Shown here piece after piece: positions 55,562-64,000 of a DNA stretch of 64,000 nucleotides. This DNA comes from SKPS01 sp964469215 (GTDB taxonomy: Bacteria; Bacteroidota; Bacteroidia; Bacteroidales; SKPS01). The notes under the pieces were generated by a model. The model was not told where the DNA came from, did not search any database, and saw nothing but the letters and a program-made list of their open reading frames with translations. Where the stretch lies: positions 1 through 64,000 of the forward strand of contig CAYXYB010000001.1 of the NCBI GenBank assembly GCA_964469215.1, given 5' to 3'. The translations under genes were made by a program, and so were the position numbers. How positions within the stretch are numbered: position 1 is the stretch's first letter; each line of letters starts with the position of its first letter.

Positions 55562-55755
55562 TTTATCTGAAAGTTGAAAAAATAGTATCGTTGAATCTTC
55601 TCATAAAGTAACCTAAAAAATTCCATTACGCTACCTCTGTGCACTCTGCGGTTTAAAGAGTAATTAGAGTGGCTTTAAAAATCAATTGTTTTGTGGAAAT
55701 CTGTTAATTACATGTTATAAACCTTGTTTTTAAAGGTTTCGGTTGATTTTATGCT

Positions 55756-55763
55756 TAACTTTA
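55756..55763 (+). promoter_or_regulatory. Candidate -7 element of the first C25 peptidase
   Basis: TAACTTTA, one base off TAnnTTTG, 30 bases before the ATG. Weak evidence; the same variant box precedes the 20114-20593 gene. Confidence 0.35.
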
Positions 55764-55792
55764 CACCCCATTTTTTTATTATATAGGTTGAT

Positions 55793-58700
55793 ATGAGAAA
55801 AACCATTCTGTTTTTAATCATTTTTGTCTTCTCCGGTGCCGGGATTTTAACAAGCCAGACATCAGAATTCTATTCTGAAACTGAAGCCGTTGAGGTTGGA
55901 CTTTCAGCAAACAGCACCTCCGGATTTTCATTCGACATACGTTTTCCTGCTCCAAAATTCAGTATTAGCAAAGCAGGACAATCAGGTTTTTACAACCTGG
56001 CTATTCCGGGATGCTATTCAACTGTCGAAATTGGCAAGCCAAACCTCCCGTCTTGGAATAGGATGATCGAACTTCCGGTTGGTGCCGGCTATGAAATATC
56101 CATAAGTAATATTGTGATTCAGGATATCATCATTTCGGAACAGTATAAAGGGCTAAAAATCACACCTGTTCAGCCGATGCCGGCAAAGAGTGTTAACGGC
56201 CCTTTGCCCTGGAGGCAGGATACCATGCTGTATCAGACCAACGACTGGTTCGGGTATGATTTCGTCAGGGCAGGTGACGACGGAATATTGCGAAATGCCC
56301 GTATTGCCAGGCTGAGCCTTAGTCCTGTTGAATACAACCCCGTGACAGGACAACTTCGTTACATCTCATCGGCAACCGTAACAATTGCATTTAACCCCGG
56401 TGCCGAAACATCAACGTTAAACCTGAAAGAGAATACCTCCTCACCCTTTCTCGATGCTTCATCCTATACACTAAATGGCAGTGCATTCTCCTCCTCCGCG
56501 GGGCAAGGGCCTGTTAAATACATCATCCTCTCCGATTCAATGTTCCAGTCAACCCTCCAACCATTAATTCAGTGGAAGAAAAGAAAGGGGTTTGAAGTGA
56601 TTGAAGTTTACAAAGGCTCGCCCGGCGTTGGTACCACAACCACCTCCATGAAGAGTTACCTGCAAAGCATTTACAATTCGGCAACCACTTCCGGTCCGGC
56701 ACCATCATTTTTACTCATAGTTGGAGACATCCAACAGATACCAGCCTTCTCCGGAACAACAGGCAGCCATCCTACAGACCTTTATTATGCGGAATTCACC
56801 GGTGATATTTACCCTGAGATGCTTTACGGAAGGTTCAGCGCCACATCGGCAGCTCATCTTGAGGCTCAGATAAACAAAACATTACATGTTGAAAAGTACC
56901 TGATGGCAGATCCATCATACCTTCAGAACATGCTTCTAGTGGCAGGCAATGACCAGAATTTTTCTCCTGTATGGGCAAACGGGCAGATGAACTATGCTCA
57001 GAATGAATATGTGAACAGCAGCAACAATCTCAATCCTCTTACGTGGTTATATCCGGCATCCACCGGGCAATCGGCTCCTATCATACAGCAATTCAACCAG
57101 GGGGTATCTTTTGTTAACTACAGCGCTCATGCTAATTCCAGCGGATGGAGTGATCCTTCATTTACAAACAGTGCGGTAAACAATCTTACCAATACTGGTA
57201 AATATCCTTTGGTTGTAAGTAATGCCTGTGAAACCAACACCTTTAATATCAACTCCTGTTTCGGAGAGACGATGCTGAGGGCTTCAAACAAAGGGGCCGT
57301 CGGCCATATTGGTGGTGCCAACCTCACATACTGGGATGATGACTATCACTTTGCCGTAGGTATCGGCTCCATTGTGCTGTATCCTACATATTCCCAGACG
57401 GGACCGGGTTTTTACGACAGGCTTTTCCATACTCATGGTGAGAATTATTCTGAATGGGCAGTTACACAGGGTGCTATAATCAATGCCGGTAACATTGCGG
57501 TAACACAATCGGGATCGAATCTTATCAATTATTACTGGGAGATTTACTGCCTGATGGGTGACCCTTCACTTATGCCTTATCTTGGAATACCCTCTCCCAT
57601 AACAGCAACCATTCCACCCACTCTGCCAACCGGACTTACGACGGTGGTAATGCAGGCTCCCCCCTTTAGTTATGTCGCGATAACTTCAAACGGCAACGTG
57701 CATGGAGCTGGTATTGCTGACCATTTCGGAAATGCCGTGATCCAGATCGCCCCTTTCACCTCTCCTGCTGCTGCAGAGGTGGTTATAACAGGGCAAAATC
57801 TCATACCTTTCTTTGACACAATAAACTTTGTTGCACCCACAGGTCCATTTATTCTTGCCGACAGTACAGCATTCAACGACCTATTGGGAAACAACAACCA
57901 GAAGGTAGATGCTGACGAAACAATACAGCTTGACGTCAGGCTCAGAAACTATACTTCTTTCAATTCCGGCCCTCTCACCATAAAACTGGTATGCAACAGC
58001 CCTTATATTTCAATGATTGACTCGGTGTATAACCTCCCTTCAGGGCTTGCCGGATTATCAACCCTCTTCAGCACTGCACCCTTCTCTTTTAAAGTGGCAG
58101 AATTTGTCCCCGATCAGCAGAAGATATCCCTGTCAATCAGGGTTGAAGATGGCAGTAATGTATGGCTTTCACCTCTCTCAACTATTGTGAACAGTGCTGT
58201 TATCAGGATTAAAAGCATCATCATCAGTGACCAGCCGGGCAACAGCAATGGGAAGATAGAACCCGGTGAGCATTTTGAGTTTCTTGTTAAGGTTGAAAAC
58301 CGTGGTAGTGCAGACCTTCTGTCGCTCCAGCTAAATCTTGAACACAACAGCGGTTACCTGCAGCTTACAGCCTCTGGTAAAACTCTTCCTCTTTTCCAGG
58401 GTGGTAATATCTACACTGTAACATTTCCCGGTATTGCTTTAAACAATCCAATCCCAGCAGGAAGTATCGTTAGGATTACTGCTCATGCTTTCAAAAATAA
58501 CTATTCCGACAGCCTTACAACCTATAAAATGCTTGCCCCACTTGTTGAAAATTTCGAGACAAATGATTTCACTGCCTTCCAATGGATTCTAAACGGTTCC
58601 CAGTCCTGGTTCACCACTACTGACAACCCTTATGAAGGTGCCACCTGCGCCAGGTCAGGTGCAATACCCGATCAGTCAATAACAAGTATGAGCCTTACAC

Positions 58701-59233
58701 TGCCCATTATAAGCAGCGATTCCATCAGTTTTTTCTATAAGGTTTCTTCAGAACTTGATTATGACTTTCTGAAATTTTTCATTGACCAGAACGAGATGGG
58801 CAGATGGTCAGGTGAAGAGCTTACATGGAAAAGAGCTGTTTTCCCGGTTGACTCTGGATTACTGACCTTCAAGTGGTCATATCTCAAAGATAATTATCAA
58901 AAGGAGGGGCAGGATTGTGCATGGATCGACTATATCGTCTTTCCACCAACCTCACTCTATTCATCCATCAGACAACAAGAAAAAAATAATATTGGCCTGG
59001 AAATTTTTCCCAACCCCTCCAACGGACATTTTAATGTGAAGATCTCATCTGAAATACCAGAACAGGTGACCATTATCCTTTTTTGCTCCGATGGCAGGAT
59101 AACCTACCATGAAACATTCAATTCCGTTGATCAGCTAATCAGAATAGAGAATGGAATGCCTTCAGCCGGTGTTTATATTTTATATGTTGAAACACCCTCA
59201 GGTGTGCAGACAAGAAAAATATTGCGTTATTGA
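55793..59233 (+). CDS. Gingipain-like C25 cysteine peptidase with T9SS sorting domain (first of two)
   Basis: An 1146-residue secreted protease. A signal peptide (ILFLIIFVFSGAGILTSQ) is followed by an N-terminal propeptide-like region and a C25 domain (~240-600): LIVGDIQQIP, FTGDIYPEMLYGRFSA, catalytic His in YSAHANSSGW (~445) and catalytic Cys in VSNACETNTF (~477), then CFGETML. Beta-sandwich repeats follow (~690-920, each with DxxxNNNxxxDxxExI-like starts), a MAM/cleaved-adhesin-like domain (~930-1050) and a sorting tail (IFPNPSSNGHFNV as IFPNPSNGHFNV, ~1065-1146). Gingipain relatives degrade host or environmental proteins. The paralogue lies directly downstream, 61 bases after its stop. 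Confidence 0.93.
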   Translation: MRKTILFLIIFVFSGAGILTSQTSEFYSETEAVEVGLSANSTSGFSFDIRFPAPKFSISKAGQSGFYNLAIPGCYSTVEIGKPNLPSWNRMIELPVGAGYEISISNIVIQDIIISEQYKGLKITPVQPMPAKSVNGPLPWRQDTMLYQTNDWFGYDFVRAGDDGILRNARIARLSLSPVEYNPVTGQLRYISSATVTIAFNPGAETSTLNLKENTSSPFLDASSYTLNGSAFSSSAGQGPVKYIILSDSMFQSTLQPLIQWKKRKGFEVIEVYKGSPGVGTTTTSMKSYLQSIYNSATTSGPAPSFLLIVGDIQQIPAFSGTTGSHPTDLYYAEFTGDIYPEMLYGRFSATSAAHLEAQINKTLHVEKYLMADPSYLQNMLLVAGNDQNFSPVWANGQMNYAQNEYVNSSNNLNPLTWLYPASTGQSAPIIQQFNQGVSFVNYSAHANSSGWSDPSFTNSAVNNLTNTGKYPLVVSNACETNTFNINSCFGETMLRASNKGAVGHIGGANLTYWDDDYHFAVGIGSIVLYPTYSQTGPGFYDRLFHTHGENYSEWAVTQGAIINAGNIAVTQSGSNLINYYWEIYCLMGDPSLMPYLGIPSPITATIPPTLPTGLTTVVMQAPPFSYVAITSNGNVHGAGIADHFGNAVIQIAPFTSPAAAEVVITGQNLIPFFDTINFVAPTGPFILADSTAFNDLLGNNNQKVDADETIQLDVRLRNYTSFNSGPLTIKLVCNSPYISMIDSVYNLPSGLAGLSTLFSTAPFSFKVAEFVPDQQKISLSIRVEDGSNVWLSPLSTIVNSAVIRIKSIIISDQPGNSNGKIEPGEHFEFLVKVENRGSADLLSLQLNLEHNSGYLQLTASGKTLPLFQGGNIYTVTFPGIALNNPIPAGSIVRITAHAFKNNYSDSLTTYKMLAPLVENFETNDFTAFQWILNGSQSWFTTTDNPYEGATCARSGAIPDQSITSMSLTLPIISSDSISFFYKVSSELDYDFLKFFIDQNEMGRWSGEELTWKRAVFPVDSGLLTFKWSYLKDNYQKEGQDCAWIDYIVFPPTSLYSSIRQQEKNNIGLEIFPNPSNGHFNVKISSEIPEQVTIILFCSDGRITYHETFNSVDQLIRIENGMPSAGVYILYVETPSGVQTRKILRY

Positions 59234-59294
59234 TGTATATTTATAATTACTTTTGACAATTAATTCTAAAAAAGAAACTTCTAAAAACCATACC

Positions 59295-62200
59295 ATGAGA
59301 ATAATAAATCTTTTGGTTATATTTCTGATACTAAACAGTCTCTCATTCTCACAGGTTACTATCAAATATGAACCGGGGCCAGGGATAAAAGCTGAGGTTA
59401 CAGATGCCCGGCCTGACGAGACAACTCTGAGATATCATTTTACATCGTTCGGGCTAAAAGAGATAACAGTAAACGGTGAAACATATCATAAGATTTCCCT
59501 GGAACAGGGATACCCTCAAATGGAGGTTGGCGAGCCTGAAGTGCTTCTGACTGCTAATTCTCTTATAATACCGGATAACGGACAGATGATTGTAGAGATA
59601 CTGGGAGCTGAATACCAGGATTTCCCCAATATTAATCTGATCCCTTCAAGAGGTGTGCTTTACAGGAACATTAATCCATCGGATGTTCCATACCAGAAAG
59701 GTGTTGTATATAATACCGACAAGTTTTATCCCGGGCAGCTTGCATGGTTACGCGATCCATACATAATTAGAGATTTTCGTGGCCAGGCCGTTGTCGTTCA
59801 GCCTTTTCAGTACAATCCTGTAACAAAGGTACTCAGGGTTTATTATGATATCACGGTAAAAGTGAGTAAAGCCGGCCCCGGCGGGTTAAACTGTTTCAAC
59901 CGTACCTCGGCACCGATGCAACTGGCAGATGAATTTTTCCACATATACCAGCGCCACTTCTTAAACTTCGGATTACTGGGAATCAACTACACCCCTGTTG
60001 GGGAAGCAGGTAAGATGCTGGTAATAAGCTATGGTGCTTTCATGCCTGAAATGCTTGATTTTGTACGCTGGAAGAATCAGAAAGGAATATCTACAGAAAT
60101 GGTGGATGTTTCAACGGCAGGAACTACATCAGCAGCAATAAAAACCTATGTTACCAATTATTACAACACAAACGGGTTAACGTACCTGCTGCTGGTGGGG
60201 GATGCTGCACAGATTCCAACAAATACTCTTTCCTCCGGCCATTCAGATAATGCTTATGCATACATTCTTGGTAACGACAGCTATCCTGAATTTTTTGTGG
60301 GTCGTTTTTCTGCCGAAACCAACGGGCATGTTGAGACACAGGTGATCAGAACCCTGAGTTATGAAATTTCTCCTGACACTACCGGGGGTTGGCTTGAGAA
60401 GTCTATTGGCATAGCCTCTCTTGAAGGTCCCGGACATTTCAACGAGCTTGATTATCAACACGTAAGGTTGATGCAAACCGATCTTCTTGCATTCACCTAC
60501 AATGGAAACCTTGAATACTTCGAAGGGAATCAGGGTGGTAATGATGCTCCCGGTAATCCTTCTGCAGCATCGGTAGAGACTGCCGTTAACGACGGAGCAG
60601 GTATTATTCTTTACACAGGGCACGGGAGCACAACAAGCTGGGGTACATCAGGATTCAGCAATACAAACGTCAACAGTTTAATCAACACCACTAAATGGCC
60701 CTTTATCTGGGCGGTTGCATGCGTTAACGGAAACTTTGTTAACAACACCTGTTTTGGAGAAGCCTGGCTAAGGGCAGCAAAGAATGACCAGCCCACTGGT
60801 GCCATCGCCATCCTTGCCTCCACAATAAACCAAAGCTGGGACCCTCCTATGGACGGACAGGATGAAATGGTCGACATCCTTGTTGAAAGCTACCAGAACA
60901 ATATCAAACGTACTTTTGGCGGCCTTTCTATGAACGGTTGCATGAAAATGAACGATATTAACGGTAGTGCAGGTGCTTCAATGACCGATACCTGGACAGT
61001 GTTCGGAGATCCCTCGATAAATGTGTTCACTAAAACACCTTTGCCAATAAATGCAACACATCCTCCAATTGCCTTGCTTGGAGCCAGTCAGTTTTCTGTT
61101 TTTACACCTGTAAACGGAGCTAAAGCAACACTGAGCAAAAACGGTCAAATACTCGGTTCCGGGATCGTATCAGGGTCATATGTTACCATCAACTACACAT
61201 CTCCTTTGACTCCGGATACAATGTTGCTGGTTATTACAGCATTTAACCATATCCCATATATCACCGAAATACCTGTCCTGGCTTCAAACGCACCATTCCT
61301 GGTTTACAAGAGCCACATTGTAAACGACCAAAATTCAAACAACAACCAGAGAGCCGAATTCGGCGAAATAATCTCTTTGGATCTCTCCCTCGAAAATATT
61401 GGTGCTCTTGACGCAGGTAATGTCAATGTTATTCTCAGAAGCCTTGATACCCATGTAAACGTAATCGATAGTGTTGCCGTCTTTGGTACAATTGCAAACG
61501 GAACAACACAACAAATCCTTAATGCCTTTTCTATTGAACTGAGCGATTCAGTTCCTGACGGCCATCTTGCATCTATGCAACTTATGATCACCGACAGTGC
61601 TTCCAATCAATGGGCAGTAGGTTTCAACCTGCTATGCCATGCCCCAAATCTTGTAATCGATACTCTGTTCATAAATGATCTAACCGGCGGAAACGGCAAC
61701 GGCAAACTGGAACCCGGTGAAGTTGTCATTGTCAACGCTGTGGTAAGGAATAGCGGAGGAGCAGAAGCCAAACAATACTCCTGCACTATCTCATCAAGTA
61801 TTCCCGAAGCAAAACTGTTTGGAAACCTGAACCATGTATTTGGAAACCTGCCTTTGAACACCCCGACAAACCTACACTTTTATGCGAGGCTTGACACCGG
61901 TATTGCATTTGGTACACATTTTCGCTTTGATGTTGATTTTGTTACCGGAGGATATAAAGCTAACGCTTTTATCGGTGACCTGGTTTTAGGTGGCCATGAA
62001 GATTTCGAAACGGCTAATTTCCAGAAGTTCAACTGGCAGCATTCGGGAAATAACACATGGACAATATCAACCTACCAGCCTAAAGATGGATTATACTGTG
62101 CCCGTTCGGGTATAATAGGCAATAATGCCTTCTCCGTGCTCTCGATTGACTGGTATTCAGCAATTTCTGATACCATAAGTTTCTGGTATAAGGTAAGCTG

Positions 62201-63074
62201 CGAGAACGGCTCGCTAACAGGACAAAAGTGGGATAACCTCGAGTTTTTCATCGATGGTGTTTCGCAAGGATGGTGGGATGGCAACAAACCATGGATGAAA
62301 GCTGCTTTTCCGGTGCCTGCAGGCCAGCATACTTTCACCTGGCGCTATCAGAAAGATGGGTATGCTGCAGCAGGCAGTGATGCAGCATGGATTGACCTGA
62401 TTACATTCCCGGCAGCAGGCGGAACAATAGAACCAAAGCCATTCATGTTTATGGACTGGTCTCATTTCAGTGATACCAAAGGCAACAACAACGGAATAAT
62501 AAATGCAGGTGAAACGATCGACATATCATACAAGATTTCCAACCTTGGATATGCCTCAGGCACAAACATCACAGGCCAGCTAAGTGTAAATGATCCGCTG
62601 GTATCACTTACCAATCCGATTTCAGCACTTGGTAATTTCCAGCCGGTTTCTTCCCTTTTTACCGGAGAAATTATGGAGGTGAAAATCAGCAACTCTGCCA
62701 CCGCCGGCCAGATGTTTACCTTCAACTTTACTCTTACAGATGACAAAGCCCGTATCTGGGAATATCCTTTTACCATGATTGTTGATGGTGTGACTGCTGT
62801 TGATAAGGTAACCCGGGAGCCTTCGCTTCTGATTTATCCTAACCCGTTCCGTAATATTCTGAATCTCAGAATTCCGGGACAGGACTTACAAGGGGGTGCA
62901 AAAATATATATTTTTGCTGCTGATGGTCGCCTTATACTAGACGAGCAATTTAACTTCAGTAGCGGAAACGATGAGATAATCACACTTAAGACCCAGGAGA
63001 TACCTCCAGGAGCAATGATGCTGAAAGTTGTCCTGAAAGATAAAGTGTTGACGCAGAAAATATTAAAGAGGTAG
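59295..63074 (+). CDS. Gingipain-like C25 cysteine peptidase with T9SS sorting domain (second of two)
   Basis: A 1259-residue paralogue of the preceding gene with the same plan: signal peptide IINLLVIFLILNSLSFSQ, prodomain, C25 domain with LLVGDAAQIPTN, catalytic His in YTGHGSTTSW (~442) and catalytic Cys in AVACVNGNFVN (~474), then CFGEAWLRA, beta repeats (DQNSNNNQRAEFGE, DLTGGNGNGKLEPGE, DTKGNNNGIINAGE), a MAM-like domain (~910-1040) and a sorting tail (IYPNPFRNILNLRI). ATG 59295 is chosen over the in-frame TTG at 59253 because it begins the signal peptide directly. Together the pair gives two secreted proteases with probably different cleavage preferences. Confidence 0.93.
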   Translation: MRIINLLVIFLILNSLSFSQVTIKYEPGPGIKAEVTDARPDETTLRYHFTSFGLKEITVNGETYHKISLEQGYPQMEVGEPEVLLTANSLIIPDNGQMIVEILGAEYQDFPNINLIPSRGVLYRNINPSDVPYQKGVVYNTDKFYPGQLAWLRDPYIIRDFRGQAVVVQPFQYNPVTKVLRVYYDITVKVSKAGPGGLNCFNRTSAPMQLADEFFHIYQRHFLNFGLLGINYTPVGEAGKMLVISYGAFMPEMLDFVRWKNQKGISTEMVDVSTAGTTSAAIKTYVTNYYNTNGLTYLLLVGDAAQIPTNTLSSGHSDNAYAYILGNDSYPEFFVGRFSAETNGHVETQVIRTLSYEISPDTTGGWLEKSIGIASLEGPGHFNELDYQHVRLMQTDLLAFTYNGNLEYFEGNQGGNDAPGNPSAASVETAVNDGAGIILYTGHGSTTSWGTSGFSNTNVNSLINTTKWPFIWAVACVNGNFVNNTCFGEAWLRAAKNDQPTGAIAILASTINQSWDPPMDGQDEMVDILVESYQNNIKRTFGGLSMNGCMKMNDINGSAGASMTDTWTVFGDPSINVFTKTPLPINATHPPIALLGASQFSVFTPVNGAKATLSKNGQILGSGIVSGSYVTINYTSPLTPDTMLLVITAFNHIPYITEIPVLASNAPFLVYKSHIVNDQNSNNNQRAEFGEIISLDLSLENIGALDAGNVNVILRSLDTHVNVIDSVAVFGTIANGTTQQILNAFSIELSDSVPDGHLASMQLMITDSASNQWAVGFNLLCHAPNLVIDTLFINDLTGGNGNGKLEPGEVVIVNAVVRNSGGAEAKQYSCTISSSIPEAKLFGNLNHVFGNLPLNTPTNLHFYARLDTGIAFGTHFRFDVDFVTGGYKANAFIGDLVLGGHEDFETANFQKFNWQHSGNNTWTISTYQPKDGLYCARSGIIGNNAFSVLSIDWYSAISDTISFWYKVSCENGSLTGQKWDNLEFFIDGVSQGWWDGNKPWMKAAFPVPAGQHTFTWRYQKDGYAAAGSDAAWIDLITFPAAGGTIEPKPFMFMDWSHFSDTKGNNNGIINAGETIDISYKISNLGYASGTNITGQLSVNDPLVSLTNPISALGNFQPVSSLFTGEIMEVKISNSATAGQMFTFNFTLTDDKARIWEYPFTMIVDGVTAVDKVTREPSLLIYPNPFRNILNLRIPGQDLQGGAKIYIFAADGRLILDEQFNFSSGNDEIITLKTQEIPPGAMMLKVVLKDKVLTQKILKR

Positions 63075-63166
63075 AAAATTTCTGATTTTTTCCGGGACAT
63101 GCAAAATAAATCTGTTGCCGGATTTTTAACTGCGGACAAAGATTTATATCTTTGCATGCTCAAATT

Positions 63167-63223
<57 letters not shown>

Positions 63224-63239
<16 letters not shown>

Positions 63240-63557
63240 CGTCGATTTCGGGTTTTTGTATTGACCTTCATCCCCGCCAGGATCATGAGCACCAAAATAT
63301 AAAAATTATTATGCGAACTAATCCTGGCGGGGAGACGTCGTTTTCGGGTTTTTGTACTGACCTTCATCCTCACCAGGATCATGAGCACCAAAATATAAAA
63401 ATTATTATGCGAACTAATCCTTGCGGGGAGACGTCGATTTCGGGTTTTGTACTGACCTTTCTCCCCGCCAGGATCATGAGCACCAAAATATAAAAATTAT
63501 TATGCGAACTAATCCTGGCGGGGAGACGTCGATTTCGGGTTTTTATACTGCCCTTTC
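63224..63557 (+). repeat. ~96-bp tandem array derived from the tRNA-Lys 3' end
   Basis: Units begin at 63224 (inside the tRNA), 63320, 63416 and 63511, spacing 96, 96 and 95. Each opens with aatcctGGCGGGGAGAC (tRNA T-arm and acceptor 3' strand), continues gtcgatttcgggtttttg, then a complement of the first block (tccccgccagga), then atgagcaccaaaatataaaaattattatgcgaact. The fourth unit is partial and ends near 63557. Variants (ccTTGcgggg in unit 3, tcctCAccagg in unit 2) show the copies have begun to diverge. Confidence 0.92.
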
Positions 63558-63661
63558 TTTTTCACACTTTCACGCTTTTAAACTAAACCCATTCCCTTGA
63601 ATAATCCTGGAGGAGATTCCCATAAAAACATTAGGTTTGCATAACCAAATATTTATGGACA
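63240..63661. other. 422-base non-coding stretch between tRNA-Lys and meaB
   Basis: It holds the tRNA-derived tandem array to ~63557, then a short actttcacgc-type low-complexity phrase and the meaB promoter region. Open frames across the array are repeat artefacts. Confidence 0.7.
63632..63639 (+). promoter_or_regulatory. -7 element of meaB
   Basis: TAGGTTTG followed by C matches TAnnTTTG, 22 bases before the ATG. No -33 box at normal spacing is evident. Confidence 0.5.
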
Positions 63662-64000
63662 ATGGAAGAGAAGCCATACAAAAGTGCACTGAAGGTAAAT
63701 GAAGGTGTTGATCAGCCCCCCCAGATGAATGAGGAGGCAAGGAACAGGTTCATGCACCGGAAAAAACCTCTTTTATCGGCAGCGAAATATTTTGAGGGTA
63801 TCAGGTCGGGAGACACTGCCCTGTTCAGTCAGGCCATTACCATGATTGAGAGTGCTTTGCCCAAACATCAGGAAATAGCACAACAGATTGTGGAGCTTGC
63901 TCTTCCATTTTCAGGTAATGCCATAAGGGTTGGCATAACAGGGGTTCCGGGAGCAGGTAAAAGCACCTTCATAGATGCTTTCGGGTTACAGCTCATCTCA
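63662..64000 (+). CDS. meaB: MeaB-type GTPase, methylmalonyl-CoA mutase chaperone (3' end outside window)
   Basis: The first 113 residues of a MeaB/ArgK P-loop GTPase, cut by the window end. The sequence begins MEEKPYKSALKVNEG, has the helical N-terminal region (RSGDTALFSQAITMIESAL) and reaches the Walker A motif GVPGAGKST (~98). In Bacteroidota this protein loads and protects B12-dependent methylmalonyl-CoA mutase, which serves propionate/succinate metabolism; mutase genes would be expected nearby outside the window. The start is ATG 63662, with a -7 box 22 bases before it. Confidence 0.93.
   Translation, partial: MEEKPYKSALKVNEGVDQPPQMNEEARNRFMHRKKPLLSAAKYFEGIRSGDTALFSQAITMIESALPKHQEIAQQIVELALPFSGNAIRVGITGVPGAGKSTFIDAFGLQLIS

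Overview
The window reads as part of a chromosome of a Bacteroidota bacterium, most likely an uncultured Bacteroidia (Bacteroidales/Marinilabiliales-like) lineage. Four things point there: a huge SprA (type IX secretion translocon), at least six exported proteins carrying T9SS sorting-type domains, Bacteroidota-style promoters (TAnnTTTG -7 boxes) upstream of many genes, and family-restricted proteins (IPExxxVDY family, FISUMP domains, bacterial GGGP synthase, MeaB). No rRNA, CRISPR array or intact insertion sequence was seen. Two tRNA genes are present (Leu-CAA, Lys-CUU).

Layout. 1-6719: 3' part of sprA. 6721-9951: a large multi-domain ferredoxin/flavin oxidoreductase, convergent with sprA. 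10162-14891: tandem duplication of a FISUMP lipoprotein-like secreted gene around an AAA/DUF4143 ATPase; the downstream-coordinate copy is broken. 15038-16508: ECF sigma/anti-sigma pair. 16634-16785: three related palindromic REP-like units. 16775-23745: assorted envelope and secreted proteins (TPR-like protein, SAM-methyltransferase-like protein, EamA transporter, PHP-domain and choice-of-anchor T9SS proteins). 24200-26297: creD and a HEPN/MNT pair in which both reading frames carry an early in-frame TAA. 26338-31633: housekeeping block (S41 protease, tRNA-Leu, prs, rplY, pth, fbaA). 31819-40200: DUF3108 protein, leuS, DUF819 transporter, IPExxxVDY protein, DPP-IV-type peptidase, GGGP synthase. 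40271-40620: a T9SS-gene tail remnant and an interspersed repeat. 40626-50405: an A/T-rich, tightly packed five-gene operon. 50434-63074: LRR/BspA surface protein, GldM-like remnant, EamA, HAD phosphatase, zupT, and two gingipain-like C25 peptidases. 63167-63557: tRNA-Lys followed by a ~96-bp tandem array built on the tRNA 3' end. 63662-end: meaB start.

The most interesting unit is the 40.6-50.4 kb operon. On the minus strand it runs: a degenerate XRE regulator, a phospholipase-D/SNF2 helicase fusion, DinD, an Eco57I/PglX-type adenine methyltransferase with specificity region, and a Ser/Thr kinase with TPR and FHA domains. Gaps are 1-5 bases and the regulator overlaps the helicase by ATGA. 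The contents suggest a restriction or BREX/Pgl-like antiphage system with a phospho-signalling arm. I cannot match the full set to a named system from memory.

Gene interplay: SprA would export the T9SS cargo seen here (two C25 peptidases, PHP-domain protein, cleaved-adhesin protein, LRR protein). The sigma/anti-sigma pair is probably an envelope-signal switch. prs, rplY, pth, fbaA and leuS supply nucleotide, translation and glycolytic functions. Several decayed genes (FISUMP copy, XRE regulator, HEPN, MNT, T9SS tail, GldM-like tail) show that the accessory portions are turning over.
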